From assembly GCA_047621345.1 (NCBI GenBank), contig JBLHLW010000010.1:1-64000 (forward strand): a stretch of 64,000 nt of DNA, written 5' to 3'. The DNA is from Actimicrobium sp047621345 (GTDB lineage Bacteria > Pseudomonadota > Gammaproteobacteria > Burkholderiales > Burkholderiaceae_D). The translations under genes and the position numbers were made by a program. Below, piece after piece: positions 1 through 7,889 of the stretch. Position 1 is the first letter of the stretch; every line of letters starts with the position of its first letter. Below the pieces are notes generated by a model. That model saw only the letters and a program-made list of their open reading frames with translations, was not told the origin of the DNA and ran no database searches.

Positions 1-200
1 CGCGAGCAGACGGAAGGACGGCCGGATTTGGCAAAGATTGTCGGTGCGCACGCGTGGGCACAAGATGCCGTGCCCACCCTACGGTACGCACGGGTAGGGT
101 GGGCACGGGGTTATCGTGCCCACGCGAGCAGACGGAAGGACGGCCGGATTTGGGGGAAATTGTCGGTGCGCACGCGTGGGCACAAGATGCCGTGCCCACC
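1..200. repeat. Dispersed palindromic repeat, two copies, period 122 bp
   Basis: The first unit begins at base 1 and the second at 123, nearly identical over about 78 bases. Each unit carries a GTGGGCAC...GTGCCCAC palindrome (around 56-79 and 177-199), and a second palindrome joins the units (around 99-124). The same palindromes recur at 13906-14485, 16139-16205 and 19541-19605. The reading frames across this stretch look accidental. The element is cut by the window edge, so its full extent is unknown. Confidence 0.8.
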
Positions 201-243
201 TTGCGATTTTGCTGTGAATAAACCGGCAAATCCTACCCGCCGC

Positions 244-744
244 TCACTCCCGCCGCTGATAAGACAACCGCAACAGCACCAGCGCCAGCACCGAAAAAAT
301 CCAGTAATCCACCGGCGCGCCCATGGCCCAGTGCTTGTGCCAGGTCACATTGACCGGATCGAATCTGGCCAGACCGAAGGCCGGGTTCATCACGAACCAG
401 AGGAAGTCTTCGGCGATCCAGAACAACATGATGCAGGCCACCACGCGTGACTCGGCGCGCCATGACCAGTGGCCGACGAACAGGAGCGGGAAGTGGAAGA
501 ACAGAGTGATGAACGGGAAGACCCAGGCGTGATAGCCGGTCATGGCCCGACCGCCCCAGAACAGATCGAGCAACCAGTGATGCTCGACACGCCAGGTCGG
601 CAGGTTGATGGCCCAGCCTGCACCACCTTCGATCTGGATTTCGGTCTGGGCAAAAAATAGCGCCAACAAAAATACCCAGACGATGGTCAGCAGGATATGC
701 AGCGGACGACTAGTCAGGTGGGTCAGGCGGGTGATGCGGCTCAT
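244..744 (-). CDS. Small integral membrane protein, unknown function
   Basis: A 166-aa protein that I do not recognise by family. Four hydrophobic segments are visible: near residues 12-30, 60-80, 85-110 and 145-160. It is rich in Trp and His between them, with motifs such as HHWLLDLFWGG and FPFITLFFHFPLL. The start at 744 is chosen because ATGA (744-741) overlaps the stop of the upstream glycosyltransferase, a typical sign of translational coupling. An in-frame extension further upstream would lie inside that gene. It is the last gene of a three-gene operon with the glycosyltransferase and a small conserved protein, so a role in membrane lipid or envelope metabolism is an inference from context only. 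Confidence 0.75.
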   Translation of the reverse strand: MSRITRLTHLTSRPLHILLTIVWVFLLALFFAQTEIQIEGGAGWAINLPTWRVEHHWLLDLFWGGRAMTGYHAWVFPFITLFFHFPLLFVGHWSWRAESRVVACIMLFWIAEDFLWFVMNPAFGLARFDPVNVTWHKHWAMGAPVDYWIFSVLALVLLRLSYQRRE

Positions 745-1874
745 TGGCAATATTCCAGTACGGTGTGCAGGACAGCGCGGGCAGCGTCGGGGCGACCAAG
801 CGCACGTGCTTTCGCAGCCATGTCTGCCAGTTTGTCGGGATGCGTCATCAGATAGTTGATTCGGTAATCGAGCGTAGTCGCATCGATGGCTTTCAATGCG
901 ACGCCCTGTTCCAGCAGGAAGTCGGCATTGCGTTCCTCCTGGCCGGGAATCGGCGTGTTGACGATCATCGGCAAGCCACTCGCCAGGCATTCGGAAGTGG
1001 TCAGCCCGCCAGGTTTGGTGATGGCCAGGTCAGCACAGGCCATCAGTTGTTCGACCTTGTCGGTGTAGCCCAGTGCCAGCATCCTGTTCGGATAGCGGCC
1101 GGCCAATGCTTGTAATGCCTGCAGGGCTGGCAGGTTTTTGCCTGCCATGACGATGAGCTGGAAGTCGTGCGGTAGGGCCAGCAGGCGCGCGGCAACCGTA
1201 TCGAGCTTACCGAGTCCGGCTCCTCCTCCCATGAGCAAGATGGTGCGACGCTGGGGGTCGAGGCCGAAGGATGCCGCGCACTCGGCGCGCGTTCCGGGTG
1301 CCCGGAATACCGGCATGACAGGAATGCCAGTGACATGGATATTGGCCGGTGCGATGCCAAGTGCCGTCATGCGGAACGCCACCTCGTCGGTGGCGGCAAA
1401 GTATCCGGTGATGTGCTCGTGCACCCACATCCGGTGCAGGTCGAAATCGGTGACCTGAATCCACACGGGGCAGGTCACACTGCCGATGCGGCGCAAACGT
1501 GCCAGCAGTTCGGCCGGCAAGAAATGGGTGCAGATAATGGCGTCCGGCTGCCAGGCCGCGATTTCGTGGCGCAAGCTGCGGGTACTCAGGCGCTCGATCG
1601 CACGGCGAATTTTTTGCAACGAGCCATCAGGCTGGGCGTCATTAGTGAGCTGGTACAAATAACCCCACAGCGCCGGGTGCCGATCGACCAGCTTGATGTA
1701 AAAATCGGTATACACCTTGCGGAATGCCGCAGAGACAAACTGCATCGCATCAAGATGACGGACGCTGACCGGCACTTCTTCGAGTTCGGCCTGCGCACGC
1801 AGCGCCTCTGCGGCACGTAAATGGCCAGACCCGGCCGAGACGCTGAGTAGCAAAATCCGTCTGGGCGCAACCAT
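741..1874 (-). CDS. MGDG-synthase-like glycosyltransferase (GT28 type)
   Basis: A 377-aa protein resembling monogalactosyldiacylglycerol synthase and processive diacylglycerol glycosyltransferases. The N-terminal acceptor-side motif SVSAGSGHLRAAEAL lies near residues 11-25. The C-terminal nucleotide-sugar domain has a GGGAGLGKLD loop (about 218-227) and the family signature TKPGGLTTSECLASGLP near 290-306, followed by PIPGQEERN. The family transfers a sugar from a nucleotide donor to a membrane lipid at the cytoplasmic face; the exact donor and acceptor cannot be read from sequence. It begins 3 bases after the upstream small gene and overlaps the downstream membrane protein by 4 bases, so the three are co-translated. 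Confidence 0.85.
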   Translation of the reverse strand: MVAPRRILLLSVSAGSGHLRAAEALRAQAELEEVPVSVRHLDAMQFVSAAFRKVYTDFYIKLVDRHPALWGYLYQLTNDAQPDGSLQKIRRAIERLSTRSLRHEIAAWQPDAIICTHFLPAELLARLRRIGSVTCPVWIQVTDFDLHRMWVHEHITGYFAATDEVAFRMTALGIAPANIHVTGIPVMPVFRAPGTRAECAASFGLDPQRRTILLMGGGAGLGKLDTVAARLLALPHDFQLIVMAGKNLPALQALQALAGRYPNRMLALGYTDKVEQLMACADLAITKPGGLTTSECLASGLPMIVNTPIPGQEERNADFLLEQGVALKAIDATTLDYRINYLMTHPDKLADMAAKARALGRPDAARAVLHTVLEYCQ

Positions 1875-1877
1875 GCG

Positions 1878-2228
1878 CTACAGGATGTCGTCGTTGGAAG
1901 CGCTCAGGTCGCCCAGGTCGCCAAAAAGCGAAAGCCGGGTTTCCTTGCGGTCCAGTACCTTGCGCTGGGCTTTCTCCGGCAGATCGGTCAGCATGATCAC
2001 ATGCTTCTGGATGAGCACATCAACCAGATCTTCAACGACGCGGATCATGGCATTGTCAAGCGTCGCCAGCGTGGCGAGCGCGTCGGTTGCCACCGAGGTG
2101 GCGCCGTCGATGGCCAGGAAGGCGAGCACGTCGGGGTGATCAGAAAAAAGCCGTTCGGACTCGGCGGCAGGGGCATCACGGAACAAAGCGATCACGCTGC
2201 CGTCGCTGTCGCGTTGAATATAGGGCAT
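1878..2228 (-). CDS. Conserved small protein, often named 'tryptophan synthase beta-like'
   Basis: A 116-aa protein starting MPYIQRDSDGSVIALF. It has an acidic central helix (RVVEDLVDVLIQKHVIMLTDLPEKAQRKV). From memory, betaproteobacterial homologues carry the label 'tryptophan synthase subunit beta like protein', but nothing here shows a pyridoxal-phosphate site or a TrpB domain, so the label should not be taken as function. It is the first gene of a minus-strand operon with a lipid glycosyltransferase and a small membrane protein. Function unknown. Confidence 0.75.
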   Translation of the reverse strand: MPYIQRDSDGSVIALFRDAPAAESERLFSDHPDVLAFLAIDGATSVATDALATLATLDNAMIRVVEDLVDVLIQKHVIMLTDLPEKAQRKVLDRKETRLSLFGDLGDLSASNDDIL

Positions 2229-2379
2229 GGCAAGCCGTTCAGGTGGGTTGGTCGAAATGACAATGGCTATTCCAAAAGCAGTGTGGTAAAAATTGCACTG
2301 TTGTTTTCAGAGATCGCTGTCCATGCTTTTGTTGCTCTCGAACTGCGCCGTCATCATAGCCAAGTTTCATGACATCCTC

Positions 2380-2961
2380 ATGGAAAAAGGTCCGTTGATG
2401 CAATGTGATGATGTATCGGCCTTGTGGCCGTTGCTCGCCTCCGGTGCGCCGGCGCTGCTGCTCATTGACCTCGATTTGCCGGCGCTGGACGTGGCCGCCA
2501 CGCTCGTTGCGCTGCGCGACCGTGCACCCGCCTGCAAAATCCTGGTGCTACATCCCGAGTTTTCGACGACGGCTGAACTGGCATTGCTGGGTGCCGGTGT
2601 AGCTGGTTGCTGCAGCGAAGGACTGGCGCGCGAAACCCTATTGCGCATCGTCGAGATGGCGCAGGATGGCGGCGTCTGGATTTCACAGGCGGTCATGCCG
2701 CTGTTGCTACGCCAGATGCACTTGCGTGGGACCTTGTCGGCACCGGTCGCCGTCGAGCCGGAGGCTGGTCCGCGGCTGCAAGTCCTGACACCCCGTGAAC
2801 GGCAGATCGCCGGCCTGGTCGGTGGCGGGGCGAGCAACAAGATTATCGCGCGTGAACTGAGCATCACCGACCGAACCGTGAAGGCGCATCTCAGCGCGAT
2901 TTTCCACAAGCTCGGTTTGCCGGACCGGTTGCATCTGGCGCTGTTTGTGACCGGGAAATAG
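2380..2961 (+). CDS. LuxR/NarL-type regulator with shortened receiver domain
   Basis: A protein of about 193 aa. The C-terminus has a clear LuxR helix-turn-helix (LTPRERQIAGLVGGG, then KIIARELSITDRTVKAHLS), which binds DNA. The N-terminal half looks like a receiver domain from its third strand onward: LLLIDLDLPALD carries the usual phosphorylated Asp position. However, the first strand with the acidic pair that binds magnesium is absent. The start is uncertain: ATG at 2380 or at 2398 gives 193 or 187 aa, and a longer in-frame start at 2293 adds residues unlike a receiver. No kinase gene is adjacent. It may work without phosphorylation. Confidence 0.75.
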   Translation: MEKGPLMQCDDVSALWPLLASGAPALLLIDLDLPALDVAATLVALRDRAPACKILVLHPEFSTTAELALLGAGVAGCCSEGLARETLLRIVEMAQDGGVWISQAVMPLLLRQMHLRGTLSAPVAVEPEAGPRLQVLTPRERQIAGLVGGGASNKIIARELSITDRTVKAHLSAIFHKLGLPDRLHLALFVTGK

Positions 2962-2981
2962 GCATTCTTCCGGCCGGCGTT

Positions 2982-4097
2982 TTATATCAACGGCAGGCGC
3001 CGGTGCGGCGCAAAGAAAGTCCACATCATCCGGCTCGCATCCGGTCCTTTGCCTTCGTTAAACGGCAACGCCGGGTCGCCACCGCTCCATGCATGATTGA
3101 GCTGGTGGATTTCACACAAGCGTAACAGGGTTTTTTTGCCGACCCGGTAATCGAGGGCATCGACACCATGGGCTGCATGGGCACTGCGGCCGGCAGCACG
3201 GTAAGTGCGCTCTTGCCGGTGTGTGGAGGTCAGGCCATTGAGTTCGCAGAACTGCTGCTCGAGTTGATGGAAATTAATCGGTCGCACCACATGGTCCTGC
3301 TGGCCGTGGATCAGGATCGCCGGCATGGCCGGGAAGGGGCCTGGGCGGGTATCGGTAACGGTGCGGATTGCGGAGATCACGCTCTTTAAGCCACCGCGCT
3401 GCATCACCCTATACGCCCCAAGGGGCGTGCTGGCTGCGCCAAATACCGGGGCCGAATGCAGTCCCACTGCCGCGACCAGTTCTGGATGGCGCAGCGCCAG
3501 AATATGCGCCATTGCTGCGCCGGCCGATAGCCCGGCCACATACACCCGCTGGGGATCGAACCCCTGCCGTGCCACCACGCGCCGGATAATTGCCGCGATC
3601 AATAAAATTTCGCCATCACCGGCCTGAACTTCGCTGCGAAACCATGGCCAGCACCGGTTGCGCTGGGCGCGTGTTGATTGCTGCGGGTACAGCACACCAA
3701 AGCCCTTGCTTTCACCCAGGGTATTCATGCGCGTGCCTTGCGCAAAATCGACCGCCCCCTGTTCGCAGCCGTGCAGCATCACTACCAGCGGCAGCGTCGC
3801 GTCAGCCTGCATGCCGGCGGGTCGGTAGAGCCAGTACTCCATGCGTTTGCCAGCGACGATGCCGTTGGCGACATCACCGGCGCCAGCAATGAAGGTCGAG
3901 CGGCCCCAGATGCCACCGCCCGGCGGGCGCACGACGGACGGTTTGCTGGCTGCTTTGCCTGGTGATTTTTTGACCGCCGTTGCTGACGGAATGACTACAT
4001 TAAACAAGCTTTTGACGATCTTACGGGTTTGCTTGCGCTGCAGGCTGCCGAGCTTGCGGGCGCCGCCCAGCCAGAGACTTCTGAAAATATTCACCAT
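2982..4097 (-). CDS. PHB depolymerase family esterase
   Basis: A 371-aa alpha/beta hydrolase. The start at 4097 (MVNIFRSLWL) is preferred because family members begin with a similar basic amphipathic stretch; a longer reading frame to 4298 adds a sequence with no family character. The oxyanion region LVVMLHGCEQ lies near 104-113, the nucleophile elbow GLSAG at about 189-193 (Ser191), an Asp candidate in HGQQDHVVRP, and the catalytic His candidate in HQLNHAWSGG near the C-terminus. The family hydrolyses polyhydroxybutyrate or related esters. There is no clear Sec signal in this start choice, so the location (cytoplasm or export) is open. It is convergent with the LuxR-type gene, 20 bases away. 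Confidence 0.85.
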   Translation of the reverse strand: MVNIFRSLWLGGARKLGSLQRKQTRKIVKSLFNVVIPSATAVKKSPGKAASKPSVVRPPGGGIWGRSTFIAGAGDVANGIVAGKRMEYWLYRPAGMQADATLPLVVMLHGCEQGAVDFAQGTRMNTLGESKGFGVLYPQQSTRAQRNRCWPWFRSEVQAGDGEILLIAAIIRRVVARQGFDPQRVYVAGLSAGAAMAHILALRHPELVAAVGLHSAPVFGAASTPLGAYRVMQRGGLKSVISAIRTVTDTRPGPFPAMPAILIHGQQDHVVRPINFHQLEQQFCELNGLTSTHRQERTYRAAGRSAHAAHGVDALDYRVGKKTLLRLCEIHQLNHAWSGGDPALPFNEGKGPDASRMMWTFFAPHRRLPLI

Positions 4098-4405
4098 GGG
4101 GTTGTCCGGGATAAGGAGCGCTCGAAGAGGCGCTTCATTGCAATGGAATGCGAGGGTCTGCCGCCCCGTTGGCTTAAGCGTAAATGATGTGGGTCGAGTT
4201 TTCAGTGGGATAGCGCACTTAGGGTTGGCGCTCTTTGTGCAAAGCGCTGTTTCATAAACACAACCAACAGTTAATTTTATAAAAATATAGAGAAGCAATT
4301 ATTTTCCATGATGTAAAGTTCCCAACGGGAATCCGGTCTTGCCAAAAAGTCTTTGGCAGATGGTTAGAGCGGGCTCCAGGGTCCTTCTGTCAACTCTCAC
4401 ATGTC

Positions 4406-5464
4406 ATGGGTCGGTCAATGGAAATCACGGTCAGGTTTGCATTTTTTTCTACAGTTGTCGTCTTGTTGGCAATAGGCGGCCAAGCAGTTGCGGCAGATTA
4501 TCTCCTTAAGCCTGGCAAGGAAGATCACAAGTGGTTGCTCCCGGCGAGCCCGGTCGCGCCGGCGGACAACCAGTTGACGCCGGCACGTGCCGAACTGGGC
4601 AAGGCACTGTTCTTCGACCCGCGCCTGTCGTCGGAGGGCAACCTGTCCTGTGCCAGTTGCCATAGCCCGATGATGGGCTGGTCGGATGGCTTGCCGACCG
4701 CCAAGGGGAACAAGAGCAAGGTGCTCGGTCGCGCTACCCCGACCATCATCAATACCGCCTACAACACGTTACAGATGTGGGATGGTCGCAAGTCCTCACT
4801 GGAAGACCAGGCGCTCGGTCCGATGGAGTCGATGGACGAAATGGCGATGGACCTGACAGCACTATTCAAGTGGCTTAATGCCGAACCAACTTACAAGGCA
4901 ATGTTTGCGCAGGCGTATCCCGGCGAGGCCATTGATCGCACAACGGTGGCCAAGGGCATCGCCTCGTTCGAGCGCACCGTCACGAGCAGTAATTCGCCGT
5001 TTGATCGGTGGTTGCGAGGCGACGAGAAAGCCATGACGCGCCAGCAAATCATCGGCTTTCGTTTGTTCAGCGATGCCGGCAAGGGCAATTGCATCGCCTG
5101 TCATCAAGCCCCGAACTTTACCGACGGTGGTTTTCATAACATTGGCCTGGCCTCGTGGGACAAGGTGAACCCGGATGTCGGTCGCTATGCGATCAAGCCG
5201 GTGGCGGCGTTGAAGGGGGCGTTCAAGACGCCTACTTTGCGGGATGTCAGCCTGACCGCTCCCTATTTTCACGACGGCTCGGCGCGCACGCTGGCAGACG
5301 TGATGACGCATTACAACCTCGGTGGTGTCAGCAAGAGCAACTTGTCGCCGAATATGAAGCCGCTGGGGTTGACCCCGGAAGAGGCCAGCGCGATCGTCGC
5401 TTTCATGCAAGCACTGACTACTCCGGCGCAGCCATTTGCGCTGCCTAACCTGCCGTCCAATTAA
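4406..5464 (+). CDS. Di-haem cytochrome c peroxidase family protein
   Basis: A periplasmic protein of about 352 aa (348 aa if started at the second ATG, 4418). A signal peptide is visible with a cleavage-like GQAVAADY near residue 29. Two c-type haem sites are present: CASCH (about 82-86) and CIACH (about 229-233). Family motifs include LGKALFFDPRLS, WDGRKSSLEDQALGP, KTPTLRDVSLTAPYFHDGS and LADVMTHYNLGG. The family reduces hydrogen peroxide or, in MauG-like members, carries out oxidative chemistry on partner proteins. It is followed after 15 bases by msrP, msrQ, a cupredoxin and a small cytochrome c, which suggests one periplasmic redox unit. Confidence 0.9.
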   Translation: MGRSMEITVRFAFFSTVVVLLAIGGQAVAADYLLKPGKEDHKWLLPASPVAPADNQLTPARAELGKALFFDPRLSSEGNLSCASCHSPMMGWSDGLPTAKGNKSKVLGRATPTIINTAYNTLQMWDGRKSSLEDQALGPMESMDEMAMDLTALFKWLNAEPTYKAMFAQAYPGEAIDRTTVAKGIASFERTVTSSNSPFDRWLRGDEKAMTRQQIIGFRLFSDAGKGNCIACHQAPNFTDGGFHNIGLASWDKVNPDVGRYAIKPVAALKGAFKTPTLRDVSLTAPYFHDGSARTLADVMTHYNLGGVSKSNLSPNMKPLGLTPEEASAIVAFMQALTTPAQPFALPNLPSN

Positions 5465-5479
5465 CCGGGCGGGTGCGTG

Positions 5480-6376
5480 ATGCTGATCCGGCGATCTGCC
5501 GCAATTTGTCCGAGCGAAATCACGGCGGAATCCGTTTATCTGGCACGTCGACGCTTTTTGCGTCAGGCCGGCTTGCTGGGGATCGCTGGTATCGGCTTGG
5601 GCAGTAGCCAGGCCGGACCGTTGTCCGAGCCGCTTACTTCCTGGGATGACATTACCCATTACAACAATTTCTACGAGTATTCGAGCGACAAACGCGCGGT
5701 GGCGACGCTGGCACAGAATCTGGCACCGCGACCATGGACCATCAGCATCGAAGGGGAGGTGGCACATCCCCGCGTGATCGATATCGACCAGTTACTGCGG
5801 CAGTTTGCACCGCAGCAGCGCATCTGCCGGCTGCGCTGTATCGAAGGCTGGTCGATGGTCATTCCGTGGGACGGCATTCCGTTGTCAGCCTTGCTGGCTG
5901 CGGCGCAACCGACCACGAATGCCCGCTTCGTCAAGTTCGTCAGCCTGCAGGATCCGGCCCGTTTTTATGGCCAGCGCCAGTCGACGCTAGCCTGGCCTTA
6001 TACCGAAGGACTGACACTGGCCGAGGCGATGCACCCGCTGACTTTGCTGGCAACGGGTCTTTACGGTAAGCCCCTGCCGAATCAGAATGGCGCGCCGCTG
6101 CGGCTGGTGGTGCCATGGAAATATGGCTTCAAGAGCATCAAGTCCATCGTCACGATACGGCTGCAGCACGAGCAACCGCAGACGACCTGGCCGCAGGCAT
6201 CTTCCGACTACGGGTTTTTTGCCAATGTTGATCCGCGTGCCTCGTACGGTCGTGGATCGCAATCGCGCGAAACCCGTGTTGGCGAACTGCACAAGCGCCC
6301 CACGCTGCCGTTCAACGGCTACGCCAGCGACGTCGCTTACCTCTATCCGGGACTCAATGTCGATGCCTACCGATAG
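5480..6376 (+). CDS. msrP: Methionine-sulfoxide reductase catalytic subunit MsrP (YedY)
   Basis: A 298-aa molybdopterin oxidoreductase that repairs oxidised methionines in periplasmic proteins. The twin-arginine signal is ARRRFLRQAG near residues 22-31. The molybdenum-ligand cysteine is Cys120 in RLRCIEGWSM. Further family motifs are YNNFYEY near 61-67 and VPWKYGFKSIKSI near 210-222. ATG at 5480 is chosen over the in-frame GTG at 5477. The gene overlaps msrQ by 14 bases, as is usual for this pair. The location behind a di-haem peroxidase gene fits a response to oxidants. Confidence 0.95.
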   Translation: MLIRRSAAICPSEITAESVYLARRRFLRQAGLLGIAGIGLGSSQAGPLSEPLTSWDDITHYNNFYEYSSDKRAVATLAQNLAPRPWTISIEGEVAHPRVIDIDQLLRQFAPQQRICRLRCIEGWSMVIPWDGIPLSALLAAAQPTTNARFVKFVSLQDPARFYGQRQSTLAWPYTEGLTLAEAMHPLTLLATGLYGKPLPNQNGAPLRLVVPWKYGFKSIKSIVTIRLQHEQPQTTWPQASSDYGFFANVDPRASYGRGSQSRETRVGELHKRPTLPFNGYASDVAYLYPGLNVDAYR

Positions 6377-7100
6377 CCTGCCGACCCGGATATTGCGTGC
6401 AGCCAATCAGGCGCCACGTCGCATGATGCTCATCGCGAGTCTGCTGCTGGCCTTGCCGGCGGCCTCGATGGCCGCGCTCATGGCACTTGGACGGCTGGGT
6501 GTGAATCCGGCGGAAATCCTGTTGCGCCGTCCGGGTAGCTGGAGTCTGCAATTGCTGCTGCTGGTGCTGTCTGTCGGTCTGCTGCGGCAGGCACTGGTCA
6601 CGCTGTCGTGCTGGCGTCATGCGCATTACGGCAAGCGCTTGTCCGACTGGAACTGGCTGATACGTTTGCGTCGGCCGATCGGCTTGGCGGCCTTTTTCTA
6701 TGCACTGTTACACCTGACGGTATATGCGCTGCTTGACCTCGATGGCGACTGGCATGAGTTGCTCAATGATTTGCGCGATAAACGCCATGTCGCGGCCGGG
6801 ATGGCAAGTGCGCTGTTGCTGGTGCCGCTGGCACTGACCTCGACGGATGTGGCAGTGCGTCTGCTCAAGCGTCACTGGAAACGTCTGCACAGGTTGGTCT
6901 ATCCGGCGTCGATATTGGCGCTGACGCACTTTGTCCTGCTATCCAAACCGGGCGTGGCCGCGCCGTTCGTGCACGGCGTCCTGCTGGCAGGATTGCTGTG
7001 CTGCACTTGGTGGCAACAGTTCTTTCGGAGTAATCCGTTGATGCAAGTCGATGGCAGCGTACCGGAACGCTCCGCTGTACCACCGACTGTGTCGTCCTGA
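6363..7100 (+). CDS. msrQ: Haem-binding membrane subunit MsrQ (YedZ)
   Basis: About 245 aa (247 if the ATG at 6357 is used). A membrane protein with about six hydrophobic segments and family histidines in LLHLTVYALLD, RLHRLVYP and LTHFVLLSK, expected to hold b-type haem. It passes electrons from the quinone pool or a flavin reductase to MsrP. RRPIGLAAFFYALLH is a typical ferric-reductase-like stretch. The gene starts inside the end of msrP, so the two are translationally coupled. It is followed after 25 bases by a cupredoxin gene. Confidence 0.93.
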   Translation: MPTDSLPTRILRAANQAPRRMMLIASLLLALPAASMAALMALGRLGVNPAEILLRRPGSWSLQLLLLVLSVGLLRQALVTLSCWRHAHYGKRLSDWNWLIRLRRPIGLAAFFYALLHLTVYALLDLDGDWHELLNDLRDKRHVAAGMASALLLVPLALTSTDVAVRLLKRHWKRLHRLVYPASILALTHFVLLSKPGVAAPFVHGVLLAGLLCCTWWQQFFRSNPLMQVDGSVPERSAVPPTVSS

Positions 7101-7125
7101 AGTGTCACTTTTAGAAGGAGTCATC

Positions 7126-7452
7126 ATGCTGCATCAGTCCGTCAAAATCCTGCCACTCTTGTTGCCTTTATTACTGGCCTTGCCGGTACAGGCAAAGGAC
7201 TTCACGGTCGCGCAGAAGGACAAGAAATTCAGTCAGGCCAAGCTCGAGGTGAAAGTCGGCGACGTCGTCAGTTTCAAGAATGAAGATCCGTTTTCACATA
7301 ATATTTTTTCATTATCTGACACGAAGACCTTCGACCTTGGCTCGTATCCGCAAGGTCAGTCCAAGTCGGTGGCGTTCGACAAGCCAGGCACGGTGGAAAT
7401 CGAGTGCTCGGTTCATCCGGACATGAAGTTGGTCATCGAGGTTAAAAAGTGA
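7126..7452 (+). CDS. Periplasmic cupredoxin (plastocyanin-like)
   Basis: A 108-aa protein with a signal peptide (LLPLLLALPVQAKD). Type 1 copper ligands can be read: the first His in DPFSHNIFSL, then Cys, His and Met in ECSVHPDMK. A good ribosome-binding site, GAAGGAG, lies at 7114-7120. Such proteins shuttle single electrons in the periplasm. It sits between msrQ and a small cytochrome c gene; its stop overlaps the GTG start of that gene, so both are probably translated together. A link to the di-haem peroxidase as electron donor is an inference. Confidence 0.87.
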   Translation: MLHQSVKILPLLLPLLLALPVQAKDFTVAQKDKKFSQAKLEVKVGDVVSFKNEDPFSHNIFSLSDTKTFDLGSYPQGQSKSVAFDKPGTVEIECSVHPDMKLVIEVKK

Positions 7453-7838
7453 GTAGGGGTCATGGCCTGTACCTGTGCACCTTGTTTTTTTTCCACGCCG
7501 TGACTCTTGCTACCGCGCCTGAATTCCCCGGAAAAGATTCACGGGAGGCCTCCGTCAATCGCGGCGGGATCGTGTTCCAGCATTACTGCGTCCTGTGCCA
7601 TGGTGCGAAGGGAGATGGTACGGGCAGGGCCGCCAAGTTATACGACCCAAAACCGGCCAATCTTGTCCTGAGCAACAAGAACGACCAATACAAGGAGCTG
7701 ATTATCCGCATGGGTGGCAAGGCGATGGGACGCTCCGAATTCATGCCGTCCTGGGACAAGGAGCTGACCAACGAACAGATTGCCGACGTCATCGCCCATT
7801 TGCGCAGTATCCGTTCACCCGCCGTTGTCATGCCGTAA
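7449..7838 (+). CDS. Small c-type cytochrome (class I)
   Basis: A 129-aa protein starting with GTG at 7449, overlapping the cupredoxin stop by 4 bases. It has an N-terminal hydrophobic signal, a single haem site CVLCH near residues 47-51 followed by GAKGDGTGR, and a candidate Met ligand in SEFMPSWDKEL. Its length and ending (IADVIAHLRSI) fit class I mono-haem cytochromes. Likely a periplasmic electron carrier for the di-haem peroxidase or for the cupredoxin in this cluster. Confidence 0.85.
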   Translation: MSRGHGLYLCTLFFFHAVTLATAPEFPGKDSREASVNRGGIVFQHYCVLCHGAKGDGTGRAAKLYDPKPANLVLSNKNDQYKELIIRMGGKAMGRSEFMPSWDKELTNEQIADVIAHLRSIRSPAVVMP

Positions 7839-7889
7839 TGATGCAGTCATACCGACTGTTGTTCTGCCCCCAACCGTCTGGAGGATGAG

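Noticed and set aside
28..450. 140-aa frame covering the first repeat copies
   Set aside because: It consists of the palindromic repeat and then the antisense of the membrane protein gene at 244-744.
4862..5767. 301-aa minus-strand frame
   Set aside because: Antisense to the di-haem peroxidase and msrP, both of which have clear family motifs; no motif in the antisense product.
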